This document shows, in pieces, positions 1-6,995 of a stretch of 8,227 nt of DNA; the stretch's first letter is position 1, and the number at the start of each line of letters is the position of its first letter. The notes beneath the pieces were generated by a model. The model saw only the letters and a list, made by a program, of their open reading frames with translations, was not told the origin of the DNA and did no database searches. This stretch comes from Erysipelotrichaceae bacterium. GTDB lineage: Bacteria; Bacillota_I; Bacilli_A; Erysipelotrichales; Erysipelotrichaceae. A program made the position numbers and the translations under genes. The stretch spans positions 1 through 8,227 of the forward strand of contig DMBB01000245.1 of the NCBI GenBank assembly GCA_003446295.1, written 5' to 3'.

Positions 1-2
1 CT

Positions 3-404
3 GCTTACTACCGCAGCATCGGTTCTTCCATCAAACAGCGTCTGGAAGAGATCTATGCACAGTATGGCCGTTATCTGAACAAAGTCGACAGCTTCGAATT
101 CCCTGGTCTGTCCGGTATGGACAAGATGGCTGGAATCATGAGCAGTCTGAGAGAAACTCCTCCGACAGAATTCGCAGGCAAGGCAGTTGTTAAAGTAACT
201 GACTATACAAAGCCTGAAGAAACAGGTCTGCCGAAGGCAAATGTTCTGATCTATGATCTGGAAGACGGTGCTACAGTTGTTGTACGTCCTTCCGGAACAG
301 AACCGAAGATCAAGACATACTTCACAACATTAGGCAAGGATCTTGCAGAAGCAGAAGCTGAAAAGGCAGCTCTTGCTGAAGCAGTCAAGCCGATCCTTTC
401 CTGA
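3..404 (+). CDS. Phosphoglucomutase/phosphomannomutase family enzyme, C-terminal part (5' end outside window)
   Basis: This is the last 133 codons of an alpha-D-phosphohexomutase, which interconverts hexose 1-phosphates and 6-phosphates in the cytoplasm through a phosphoserine enzyme. The reading frame is open from the window edge (AYYRSIGSSIKQRLEE...) to the TGA at 402-404. The diagnostic element is the phosphate-binding loop of the C-terminal domain, VVVRPSGTEPKIKTYF, with RPSGTEPK encoded at 285-308. The segment before it (KVDSFEFPGLSGMDKMAGIM) fits the long, roughly 550-600 residue bacterial phospho-sugar mutases rather than the shorter GlmM type. The active-site serine and the metal loop lie upstream of the window, so substrate preference (glucose, mannose or a pentose) cannot be read. 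A strong terminator follows 23 bases after the stop, so this gene ends its transcription unit. The identification as a hexomutase is firm; the exact member is not. Confidence 0.93.
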   Translation, partial: AYYRSIGSSIKQRLEEIYAQYGRYLNKVDSFEFPGLSGMDKMAGIMSSLRETPPTEFAGKAVVKVTDYTKPEETGLPKANVLIYDLEDGATVVVRPSGTEPKIKTYFTTLGKDLAEAEAEKAALAEAVKPILS

Positions 405-427
405 TCACTGACAAATCACTGAAACAG

Positions 428-458
428 GCGTCCGGGACTTTGATTCCGGGCGTTTTTT
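428..458 (+). terminator. Rho-independent terminator of the phosphohexomutase gene
   Basis: A 10-bp stem (GCGTCCGGGA at 428-437 with TTCCGGGCGT at 444-453, including three G-T wobble pairs) closes a 6-base loop and runs into six T residues at 453-458. The GC-rich stem, small loop and U-tract form a classic intrinsic terminator. It separates the mutase from the operon beginning at 541. Confidence 0.92.
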
Positions 459-466
459 CTCTGTGA

Positions 467-482
467 TATGCACAGGTGCATA
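467..482. promoter_or_regulatory. Perfect palindrome, possible operator
   Basis: TATGCAC-AG-GTGCATA is a perfect 7-bp inverted repeat with a 2-bp centre. It lies just upstream of the extended -10 element at 510-518 and downstream of the mutase terminator, a position suited to a dimeric regulator acting on the operon at 541-4071. The loop of two bases is too small for a stable RNA hairpin, which favours a DNA site over an RNA structure. The regulator is unknown; none is encoded in the window. Confidence 0.4.
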
Positions 483-514
483 CCATGAAAGTTCAAATGA
501 GATGAAACATGGTA
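481..514. repeat. Inverted repeat TACCATG / CATGGTA around the promoter spacer
   Basis: TACCATG at 481-487 is the exact reverse complement of CATGGTA at 508-514, with 20 bases between. The left arm abuts the palindrome at 467-482 and the right arm enters the TGnTAAAAT -10 element. It could be a second operator half-site pair or a chance 7-mer match in a short AT-rich region. Confidence 0.3.
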
Positions 515-518
515 AAAT
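510..518 (+). promoter_or_regulatory. Probable extended -10 promoter of the MBL-membrane protein-helicase operon
   Basis: TG-G-TAAAAT matches the extended -10 pattern TGnTATAAT, with five of six bases in the hexamer. No good -35 box is present; TTCAAA at 492-497 is the nearest but gives a 15-base spacer. Extended -10 promoters can act without a -35 box. Initiation near 525 would leave a short leader that still contains the GGAG at 530-533. If transcription starts here, a start codon at 463 or 502 would be excluded. Confidence 0.5.
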
Positions 519-540
519 GGTCCTGAACTGGAGTGATAAT

Positions 541-1335
541 ATGTTTACACCGAAAGCACATAAAATAGATGACACGACATTCCGCATTACGGAATATGAC
601 AGAGGACATGCAGTCAATATGTATCTTCTGGTCGGCAAAGAACACGCATTGCTGATCGATACCGGACTGAACCTGACAAATGTTCCCAAGGCGATCCGCC
701 GTATTACCGATCTGCCTCTGTGGGTATGCAATACACACGGACACAGTGAACAGATCCTCGGAAATCACTGGTATCCTGAAGTCTTCTTCCCGGAAGAAGA
801 TGAAGACGTATTCCGGAAATACATGAATGAGAGTCCTTCCAGCAGGAATACACCTTCCGGCAGACTTGGAAGCCTTGTTTCCGCGGTATACAGTCCTCTG
901 CAGGACCTGATCCGCTATAATCGTCCATCCGAACATGAAGCGCTTCCTGAAGATGGATTCTTTGATCTTGGCGGAAGGATCGTCGGCATTCTGAAAACAC
1001 CCGGACATACACACGGCTCAGTCAGTTATCTGGATGAAGCATCCGGCAGACTGTTCTGCGGTGATCTGGTGGGTGAGAAGGAGATCCTGGTCGACTTTGC
1101 TGAGTCTTCTTCCCTGGATGTATATGAAACAACCGTTTCACTTCTGCTGGGATTGGTTGAAGACGGCAAAATCAGTCAGCTCTATCCGTCACATGGAAAC
1201 AGTCCGCTCTCAGCAGATATTCTCAGAACAGCACAGGAAGTAAGTTCCATGGTTCTCAGAGGTGACCACAAAGACGCAATGACGATCAATTATCAGGGAA
1301 TCGAATTCCGTTTCCGTCTTACGGGTAACCATTGA
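541..1335 (+). CDS. MBL-fold metallo-hydrolase with altered metal motif
   Basis: A 264-residue cytoplasmic protein of the metallo-beta-lactamase superfamily. The order of motifs is clear: an N-terminal beta segment ending in ALLIDTG (residues 36-42), the metal motif THGHSEQ (65-71), TPGHTHGS (153-160), FCGD (172-175) and YPSHGN (215-220). The predicted ligands H66, H68, H156, D175 and H218 are present. The usual HxHxDH reads HGHSEQ, so D and the third H are replaced by E70 and Q71. The second metal site may be lost or rebuilt, and substrate cannot be inferred. ATG 541 is chosen because GGAG at 530-533 lies 7 bases upstream and because homology-like sequence begins there; the frame stays open upstream to GTG 463, but that segment overlaps the palindrome and promoter. 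The stop TGA shares its last base with the next start, so the two genes are probably translationally coupled. No signal peptide is visible. Confidence 0.85.
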   Translation: MFTPKAHKIDDTTFRITEYDRGHAVNMYLLVGKEHALLIDTGLNLTNVPKAIRRITDLPLWVCNTHGHSEQILGNHWYPEVFFPEEDEDVFRKYMNESPSSRNTPSGRLGSLVSAVYSPLQDLIRYNRPSEHEALPEDGFFDLGGRIVGILKTPGHTHGSVSYLDEASGRLFCGDLVGEKEILVDFAESSSLDVYETTVSLLLGLVEDGKISQLYPSHGNSPLSADILRTAQEVSSMVLRGDHKDAMTINYQGIEFRFRLTGNH

Positions 1336-1925
1336 TGAACAGAAACAGGATCGGGATCCTGCTGAATGTGATGATCATGATCAGTTCACTTGCCGGATTA
1401 TTCATGGTACGGCATTTCGGATGGTCCATGCTGTTCTACTACACACAGGACAGCAACATTCTGGCAGTGATTGCATCTGCAATGTACCTGCTGAAGCACA
1501 GATCTGCACATCTGTTGAGATATGCTGCTTTTGTATGTCTGAATGTGACATTTCTTGTTGTGATATTTGTACTGATCCCGATCATGGGAAACGCAAGGTA
1601 CATGCTGTTCGGCGGAGGCATGCTGTTTCACCATACGCTCTCACCGATCCTCTCATGCATCAGTTTTCTGTTCTTTGAAGAGGGGAAGCATCTCTCACCC
1701 GGGGATCTGAAATACGGGATCATTCCTACGATCATATACGGAGCGATCGTGCTGATGCTGAATATTCTCAGGATCAAAAGCGGTCCTTATCCGTTCTTCT
1801 ACGTATACAGACAGCCTGTATATATGACGATCCTCTGGCTGAGCGGCATCGTTGCCGGAACGGCCCTGATAGCAGAAGCAGGCAGACGATTCAGGAATCA
1901 CATAATGGAGGCAGTTCATGGATGA
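1335..1925 (+). CDS. Six-helix integral membrane protein, Pr6Pr / AIG1-FAR-17a-like (tentative)
   Basis: A 196-residue hydrophobic protein with about six predicted membrane segments near residues 7-25, 33-53, 62-84, 96-114, 127-146 and 161-182. There is no cleavable signal peptide, and the short C-terminus is basic (RRFRNHI). Two polar intramembrane motifs stand out: YYTQDSN (35-41) and LFHHTLSP (97-104). A Thr/Ser-Asn motif in the second helix and a His in the fourth helix recall the bacterial Pr6Pr membrane proteins and the eukaryotic AIG1/FAR-17a hydrolases, where a Thr and a His are catalytic. That link is from memory of motifs, not from a search. The ATG at 1335 overlaps the stop of the upstream hydrolase (TGATG), and only a weak Shine-Dalgarno is seen, so translation probably depends on coupling. 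The 3' end overlaps the helicase gene by 8 bp. Function is unknown; a lipid- or ester-related role with the MBL protein is only a guess. Confidence 0.72.
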   Translation: MNRNRIGILLNVMIMISSLAGLFMVRHFGWSMLFYYTQDSNILAVIASAMYLLKHRSAHLLRYAAFVCLNVTFLVVIFVLIPIMGNARYMLFGGGMLFHHTLSPILSCISFLFFEEGKHLSPGDLKYGIIPTIIYGAIVLMLNILRIKSGPYPFFYVYRQPVYMTILWLSGIVAGTALIAEAGRRFRNHIMEAVHG

Positions 1926-4071
1926 TATTCTGGAAGGACTGAATCCTGAACAGCTTGATGCAGTGACATCTACGGAGGGATACATCCGTGTCATTGCATC
2001 AGCAGGCTCGGGAAAAACACGCGCCCTGACAAGAAGATTCGCATATCTGGTACTGGAACTGGGTATCCGTCCCGGCAATATTTTATGTGTCACATTTACC
2101 AATAAAGCAGCCAATGAAATGCGCAAAAGGATCCGTCAGCTGACAGGTGACAGTGATACCGGCTTTATTGTTACGTTCCATGGATTCTGTGTCAGAGTTC
2201 TCCAGGAAGAAAGCTATGCTGTTCAGTATCCAAAGTCATTCCTGGTGCTCGATAACGCTGATATCGATGCAATGCTGGAAGTGATTTATGAAGAACGGGG
2301 CCTGTCACTGCGTGATAAAACATATTCTGACGCCAGAGATATGTTTGAAATGCGCAAAGGCAAATATGAACCGCGCTATTTCCTGAATATGATCCAGATG
2401 TCTCTGGATGAACTCCATCAGAAATACATGGAAGCAGAATCGATCGACGATATCCTGTTCTACGGATATCTGTATCAGGAAAAGAAATGCTTCGGCCTCG
2501 ACTACAACGACCTGATCCGTTTTACTCTGTACATCTTTGAAATGCACGATGACATCAGGATCAAATGGCAGAAACGCCTGGAATACATCATGATCGACGA
2601 ATTCCAGGATATTGACCCGCTGCAGTATGAACTGATGGATGCGATCTGCCGTTATCATAACAATCTGTTTATCGTCGGTGATCCTGATCAGACGATCTAT
2701 ACATGGCGCGGCGCCAATGTCCGTTTCCTTGTTGAATTCGATAAGCATTATCCGGATGTCCGCACCATCATGATGAACCGCAACTACCGCTCTCAGGCAG
2801 GCATTCTGGAAAGTGCGGATACCCTGATCGCACGGAACAAACTGAGGATCGAAAAGCGCATGATTCCGGTGATCACGGAATCTGTAAAACCTGTCTATTT
2901 CCATGCGAAAACATCAAAGGAAGAAGCAGAATGGATCGAAAGCACGATCCGCTCTCTTCATGAGCAGGGCGTATCATACCGTGATACAGCGATCTTATAC
3001 CGTGCGCATTATGTATCAAGAAATCTTGAGGAAGTCTTCATCCGCAAACAGCTGCCGTACAGGATCTACAGCGGCATACAGTTCTATGAACGGATGGAGA
3101 TCCGTGACGCTATAGCATATCTGCGCATGATCGCATATAAGGACGATCTTTCATTCCTGAGGATCGTCAACAAGCCCAAACGAAATATCGGCAAGAGAAG
3201 GATCGCATATCTGAAGGAATACAGCGAGGCACATGGATGCACATTGTATGAAGCACTGCAGTTATGCGCTGAAGATGAACTCTTCCGTTCTACCCAGGCA
3301 CATTCATTTATCAATCTGATCGAATCATTCAATGCATCCTATTCAAGCCGCACGGTATCCCAGGTTCTTGCAGAGATCCTGGATGAGAGCGGATATGAAA
3401 AGATGCTCAGGACACAGGGTGCACAGGAACGCCTGGATGAACTGGCTGAACTGAAGCAGTCCGTATTTGAATTCGAAGCCTCCTGCGGAGAGGAAACAGA
3501 TCTGATCACATGGCTGAACCAGATCGCGCTGTTCACGCGGCAGGATATGCCACAAGGTTCTGATGAAGTCCGTATGATGACGATCCATACTGCAAAAGGC
3601 CTGGAATTCCCTTATGTGTTCCTGTGCGGCATGAGTGAAGGGATCTTCCCGTCCAGAAGGGCAGACAGCCAGACTGCCATGGAAGAAGAAAGAAGGCTGG
3701 CTTATGTAGCGATTACAAGAAGTGAGCGGAGACTTTATATATCTGATGGAGAAGGCAGAAACTTCGATATGACAGACAGGTATCCGTCCAGATTTGTACT
3801 GGAAATGAAAGATACGCTGGACTTCGTGAACGAACTTCCGGAAAGCCTTCTGAAAAACGCCTCTGCTTATATATCCGATCAGGAGGCAGGTCTTGCCGAA
3901 GCTGCTGACTTCCCGTTCACCATCGGAGACAGGGTAGCTCACCCTGTATTCGGAGAAGGAACGATCGAATCGATCGATCCCAAAGAAGGGGTCATCATGG
4001 TGAAATTCGATCAGCTCAATACATCCAGAGGAATTGCCTGGAAAGCTGCCAGGAAACTGAAAGTACTTTAA
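1918..4071 (+). CDS. PcrA/UvrD-type SF1A ATP-dependent 3'-5' DNA helicase
   Basis: A 717-residue superfamily 1A helicase that should unwind DNA in repair or replication restart. All core motifs are intact: Q motif around LNPEQLDAV (8-16), Walker A ASAGSGKT (27-34), Ia CVTFTNKAANEM (57-68), Ib TFHGFC (86-91), Walker B MIDEFQD (225-231), motif III VGDPDQTIYTWRGA (253-266), motif IV NRNYRS (287-292), motif V MTIHTAKGLEFPYVF (554-568) and motif VI RRLAYVAITRSERRL (592-606). The C-terminus (about 666-717, FTIGDRVAHPVFGEGTIESI...) is a Tudor-like domain, which in PcrA binds RNA polymerase. Length matches the PcrA/UvrD family. Wording such as YIRVIASAGSGKT and DYNDLI suggests the second clostridial PcrA-like paralogue rather than the main PcrA, but one window cannot tell. 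GGAGG at 1907-1911 lies 6 bases before ATG 1918 and fixes the start. The gene overlaps the membrane protein gene by 8 bp. No terminator is evident after it. Confidence 0.93.
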   Translation: MDDILEGLNPEQLDAVTSTEGYIRVIASAGSGKTRALTRRFAYLVLELGIRPGNILCVTFTNKAANEMRKRIRQLTGDSDTGFIVTFHGFCVRVLQEESYAVQYPKSFLVLDNADIDAMLEVIYEERGLSLRDKTYSDARDMFEMRKGKYEPRYFLNMIQMSLDELHQKYMEAESIDDILFYGYLYQEKKCFGLDYNDLIRFTLYIFEMHDDIRIKWQKRLEYIMIDEFQDIDPLQYELMDAICRYHNNLFIVGDPDQTIYTWRGANVRFLVEFDKHYPDVRTIMMNRNYRSQAGILESADTLIARNKLRIEKRMIPVITESVKPVYFHAKTSKEEAEWIESTIRSLHEQGVSYRDTAILYRAHYVSRNLEEVFIRKQLPYRIYSGIQFYERMEIRDAIAYLRMIAYKDDLSFLRIVNKPKRNIGKRRIAYLKEYSEAHGCTLYEALQLCAEDELFRSTQAHSFINLIESFNASYSSRTVSQVLAEILDESGYEKMLRTQGAQERLDELAELKQSVFEFEASCGEETDLITWLNQIALFTRQDMPQGSDEVRMMTIHTAKGLEFPYVFLCGMSEGIFPSRRADSQTAMEEERRLAYVAITRSERRLYISDGEGRNFDMTDRYPSRFVLEMKDTLDFVNELPESLLKNASAYISDQEAGLAEAADFPFTIGDRVAHPVFGEGTIESIDPKEGVIMVKFDQLNTSRGIAWKAARKLKVL

Positions 4072-4211
4072 ACAGCAATTTCAATTTATCAAAGAGCATC
4101 ATTTTGACTGACATTATCCATTGCGGCATATGCTGATCATTTCATAACTATTCAAGCTTGTTTTGAAATTTCATTTATTACCGGATATTCAACATAGATT
4201 AAACAGAATAT
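4072..4211 (+). other. AT-rich intergenic spacer between the two helicase genes
   Basis: No gene, tRNA or convincing hairpin terminator was found here. It is visibly more AT-rich than the gene on its left and resembles the gene on its right. It holds a weak promoter candidate (4104-4132) and a perfect 10-bp palindrome TGAAATTTCA at 4164-4173. It is the likely left edge of the accessory insert carrying the primase-helicase gene. No direct repeats or insertion-sequence ends were recognised by eye. Confidence 0.6.
4104..4132 (+). promoter_or_regulatory. Weak candidate promoter for the AEP-helicase-PLD gene
   Basis: TTGACT (4104-4109, five of six to TTGACA) is followed after 17 bases by CATATG (4127-4132, three of six to TATAAT); TATGCT at 4129-4134 is a better hexamer but at 19-base spacing. 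It would give an unusually long leader of about 70 bases. Read-through from the upstream operon is an alternative source of transcripts, since no terminator intervenes. Confidence 0.25.
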
Positions 4212-6995
4212 ATGGAGAAGACAAAAGAAGAATTACTGGCTGTCATTGAACAAAAAGATCGGCGGATCAATGAATTGGAAAGACTGCTGAAACAGTACGG
4301 TATTTTTATTACGGATCCGAACAATAAGTTATCTGCAGAAGAAAAGATCAGAGTGTTCCAGGATTACTTTCGCTGCAGAACTGATATTTATGCTGAGCGG
4401 TATTTCAGCAAAAAGAATAATAGATATGGCTGGGCACCTGCCTGCAGCAACAGTTTTAAGGAAAACTGTCCTAAAAAACATGGCAGATTTAATTGTTTTC
4501 AATGCACAAACAGATCTTTTCGGCCATTGACCGCGGATGTTCTGCGAGCTCATTTTCAAGGCAAAAACCAAGGAATCGGATTGTATCCTATGTTCGATGA
4601 CAATACATCATGTTTCCTTGCGATTGATTTTGATGATGATAACTGGATGGAAAACTTACTCAGTGTGTACAAAGAAGCAATAAAGTACAAAGTTTATCCT
4701 GTGATGGAAAGATCTCAATCCGGATATGGCGGTCATTTATGGTTTTTCTTTGCTGAGCCTATCAAGGCTGTTTCAGTCAGAAAATTCGGTGAGTTTTTCA
4801 TTCGCGAAGCAATGAAAAATAATAGAGGATTATCATTTTCTTCTTTTGACAGAATGTTCCCGAACCAGGATTATATTCCGGATGAAGGTAAAGGAAATCT
4901 GATTGCTGCCCCATTACGCTATGATGCTTTCCGTAAGGGGAATTCAGCATTTATCAATATTCAGCAGCAGGTAATACCAAATCAGATCGAATACTTGACG
5001 TCCAGACCGAAAATAACGCTGGAGGAGATCAATTCAATACTTGCGCTCAGAAGTACTGAAGACTATTTCTTTGATAATGATCAATTGTCTTTATCACTGA
5101 CAACAGATGTTAAATACGTCAGAAAAATATACGGTAGTGTATCAACATCATTGCAGCTTGAAAAAGAAGGAATGAATGCCGTTACCAGAAATATTCTTCT
5201 TCGATGTGCATCTATGTATAATCCGAAATATTTCGAACTGCAGCGGCTTCATAAACCGATTTATATCAATTCTGAGTTCAGCAGGGTTCTTTCATATTAC
5301 GAGGAAGATGATAAATATCTATACCTGCCGCGAGGACTATTTCCAGTTATTCAGCATGCAATGCCGGAAACACATTTTCAGATAGAGGATCATACTTGTT
5401 CAGGCAGTCCAATCGATGTCAGATTTCTCGGAATGCTGAGAGATGATCAGCTGGAAGCAGCTGAAGTGATGCTTAAATATGACATGGGTATTTTACAGGC
5501 TGTACCTGGCTATGGAAAAACCGTTATCGGGCTTTATTTAATTGCAAAGCTGAAAGTGAACACATTGATCCTTGTGGATAGTAAAGAGATCCAGGATCAA
5601 TGGGAAGAACGTATAGAACAGTTTTTAGAGTATCCGAAAGCACTAAGAAAAAAAGACAGATTCGTATGCAAATATAATGGGACTTCAAAACGGCTGAATG
5701 GTCATATTGATATCGCAATGGTCAGATCACTGAAAAATCATGAGGATCTTTCTTCTTTGTTAAAGGATTACGGATTAACTATCATAGACGAATGCCATCA
5801 TGTTGCATGCGATAGTTTTCTTCATGTAATGAGACATGTACGCAGTAAATATATATTTGGCTTGTCTGCAACACCAAAACGTGATGACGGTTTATTTAAA
5901 GTGATTACAATGTACTGCGGACAGATCAGAAAACAAGTCTCTGAAAAGTCAGTAAAAAGGACGTATTCATTCCGGCAGTATCTGATTCCGCGATATACGA
6001 ACTGTCGTGTCCTGAAAGATCGGTATTCGTATACATATATGTGCACAGAACTGATGAATGATCATGTACGAAACTATATGATCGTTAAGGATGTGCTTCG
6101 TGAATATCAAGAACGCAGTAATATCATTTTATTGACAGAAAGAATAGATCATCTGAAAATACTTTTTAAAATGCTGGAAACAGCATGTGACAATGTTTAT
6201 ATGCTGAATGGAGCGGCAGGCAGAAATGAACGTAAAGCAACTCTGGATGAAATAAGAAACATTAAGCATCAGTATATTCTTCTTGCGACCAGCAAACTTC
6301 TGGGTGAAGGATTTGATCTGCCATCGCTGAATTGCCTGTTCCTTGTGCTTCCGATCTCGTCTAAAACGAGAATCACTCAATATACCGGAAGAATTCACAG
6401 AACATCAGAACAGAAAGATCTGGTCAAAGTATATGATTACGTGGATACACAGATTCCAATGGCACAATCAATGTACTATAAACGTCTGAAACAATATCAG
6501 GCGGAAGGATATTATGTCTATACCGAACATGAAGAGATAAATGTTGATCAGATTTTGTATAGCAAAGAAAACTTCGAAGAAGTGCTGATTCAGGATATCA
6601 AAAATGCAGAGTCAGAAATAACTGTTTTTGCGGTCAAATCAATTCTATCAAGGGTAAAGAAATTCCATGGATTACTAATGAAAGCAGTGCAGAAAGGTGT
6701 GACTGTAAATTTTGTACAAAATTCTGAAAAACAGATCGATGAACAGGTGAGAGCGTATTTGGAAGGCTTAGGCGCAAATATTATTTTTGCTCAGCACGGC
6801 AAGCATTTCATTGTAATTGACAGGTCAATTGTCTGGAATTGCAGTTTTGATCTTTTCAGTAATATACCGTCTGATGGTTTTGCAACAAGAGATAAAAACA
6901 GTCAAACGGCTTCAGAGGTCATTTCTTCAATAGCTATAAATAAAGCCAAAGATGAAAAACCGGATTTGTTCAGTCTGTCAAGTAAAAATACTTGA
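4212..6995 (+). CDS. TOTE-type conflict protein: archaeo-eukaryotic primase, SF2 helicase and PLD-like domain
   Basis: A 927-residue multidomain protein. Residues 1-30 are a charged coiled coil. Residues about 40-270 match the AEP (primase-polymerase) domain of TOTE systems: Cys cluster C78, C86, C95, C98, catalytic DxD in FLAIDFDDD (D139, D141), the His motif SGYGGHLWFFF (H175), FDRMFPNQD (212-220) and NLIAAPL...GNSAF (229-247). Residues about 405-745 are an SF2 helicase: LRDDQ (409-413), Walker A VPGYGKT (431-437), DECHH (526-530), SATPKRDDG (552-560), LLGEGFD (696-702) and QYTGRIHR (723-730). Residues about 785-905 are PLD-like, with QHGKHFIVID (861-870) and IVWNCSFDLFS (873-883); the HKD is off register by one residue. 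Such proteins are predicted anti-element systems acting on nucleic acid; I know of no firm biochemical role for this subtype. ATG 4212 has no clear Shine-Dalgarno, but no better start exists before the coiled coil. A hand count gives 34% GC at 5041-5220 against 47% at 3061-3240 in the neighbouring helicase, suggesting acquisition by transfer. Confidence 0.88.
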   Translation: MEKTKEELLAVIEQKDRRINELERLLKQYGIFITDPNNKLSAEEKIRVFQDYFRCRTDIYAERYFSKKNNRYGWAPACSNSFKENCPKKHGRFNCFQCTNRSFRPLTADVLRAHFQGKNQGIGLYPMFDDNTSCFLAIDFDDDNWMENLLSVYKEAIKYKVYPVMERSQSGYGGHLWFFFAEPIKAVSVRKFGEFFIREAMKNNRGLSFSSFDRMFPNQDYIPDEGKGNLIAAPLRYDAFRKGNSAFINIQQQVIPNQIEYLTSRPKITLEEINSILALRSTEDYFFDNDQLSLSLTTDVKYVRKIYGSVSTSLQLEKEGMNAVTRNILLRCASMYNPKYFELQRLHKPIYINSEFSRVLSYYEEDDKYLYLPRGLFPVIQHAMPETHFQIEDHTCSGSPIDVRFLGMLRDDQLEAAEVMLKYDMGILQAVPGYGKTVIGLYLIAKLKVNTLILVDSKEIQDQWEERIEQFLEYPKALRKKDRFVCKYNGTSKRLNGHIDIAMVRSLKNHEDLSSLLKDYGLTIIDECHHVACDSFLHVMRHVRSKYIFGLSATPKRDDGLFKVITMYCGQIRKQVSEKSVKRTYSFRQYLIPRYTNCRVLKDRYSYTYMCTELMNDHVRNYMIVKDVLREYQERSNIILLTERIDHLKILFKMLETACDNVYMLNGAAGRNERKATLDEIRNIKHQYILLATSKLLGEGFDLPSLNCLFLVLPISSKTRITQYTGRIHRTSEQKDLVKVYDYVDTQIPMAQSMYYKRLKQYQAEGYYVYTEHEEINVDQILYSKENFEEVLIQDIKNAESEITVFAVKSILSRVKKFHGLLMKAVQKGVTVNFVQNSEKQIDEQVRAYLEGLGANIIFAQHGKHFIVIDRSIVWNCSFDLFSNIPSDGFATRDKNSQTASEVISSIAINKAKDEKPDLFSLSSKNT

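Noticed and set aside
463..540. N-terminal extension of the MBL gene from GTG 463 or ATG 502
   Set aside because: The extension overlaps the palindrome and the likely promoter, lacks a ribosome binding site, and the family-like sequence begins at ATG 541, which has GGAG 7 bases upstream.
493..1014. 173-residue open frame on the minus strand inside the MBL gene
   Set aside because: It overlaps conserved MBL coding sequence on the opposite strand and shows no domain, promoter or ribosome binding site.
2305..2904. 199-residue open frame on the minus strand inside the PcrA-like gene
   Set aside because: It is antisense to conserved helicase motifs, has no recognisable domain, and its composition fits a codon-bias shadow.
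3343..3942. 199-residue minus-strand frame opposite helicase motifs V and VI
   Set aside because: The + strand frame encodes universally conserved helicase motifs, so the antisense frame is a by-product.
3966..3980. GATC-rich stretch (ATCGATCGATCC) as a special site
   Set aside because: It lies inside the helicase Tudor-like coding region and is explained by Ile-Asp-Pro codons; GATC is common across the GC-richer genes.
4072..4211. Insertion-sequence ends, attachment site or tRNA fragment at the left edge of the accessory gene
   Set aside because: By eye I found no terminal inverted repeats, direct repeats matched near 6995-7050, or tRNA-like segment; only a short TGAAATTTCA palindrome is present.
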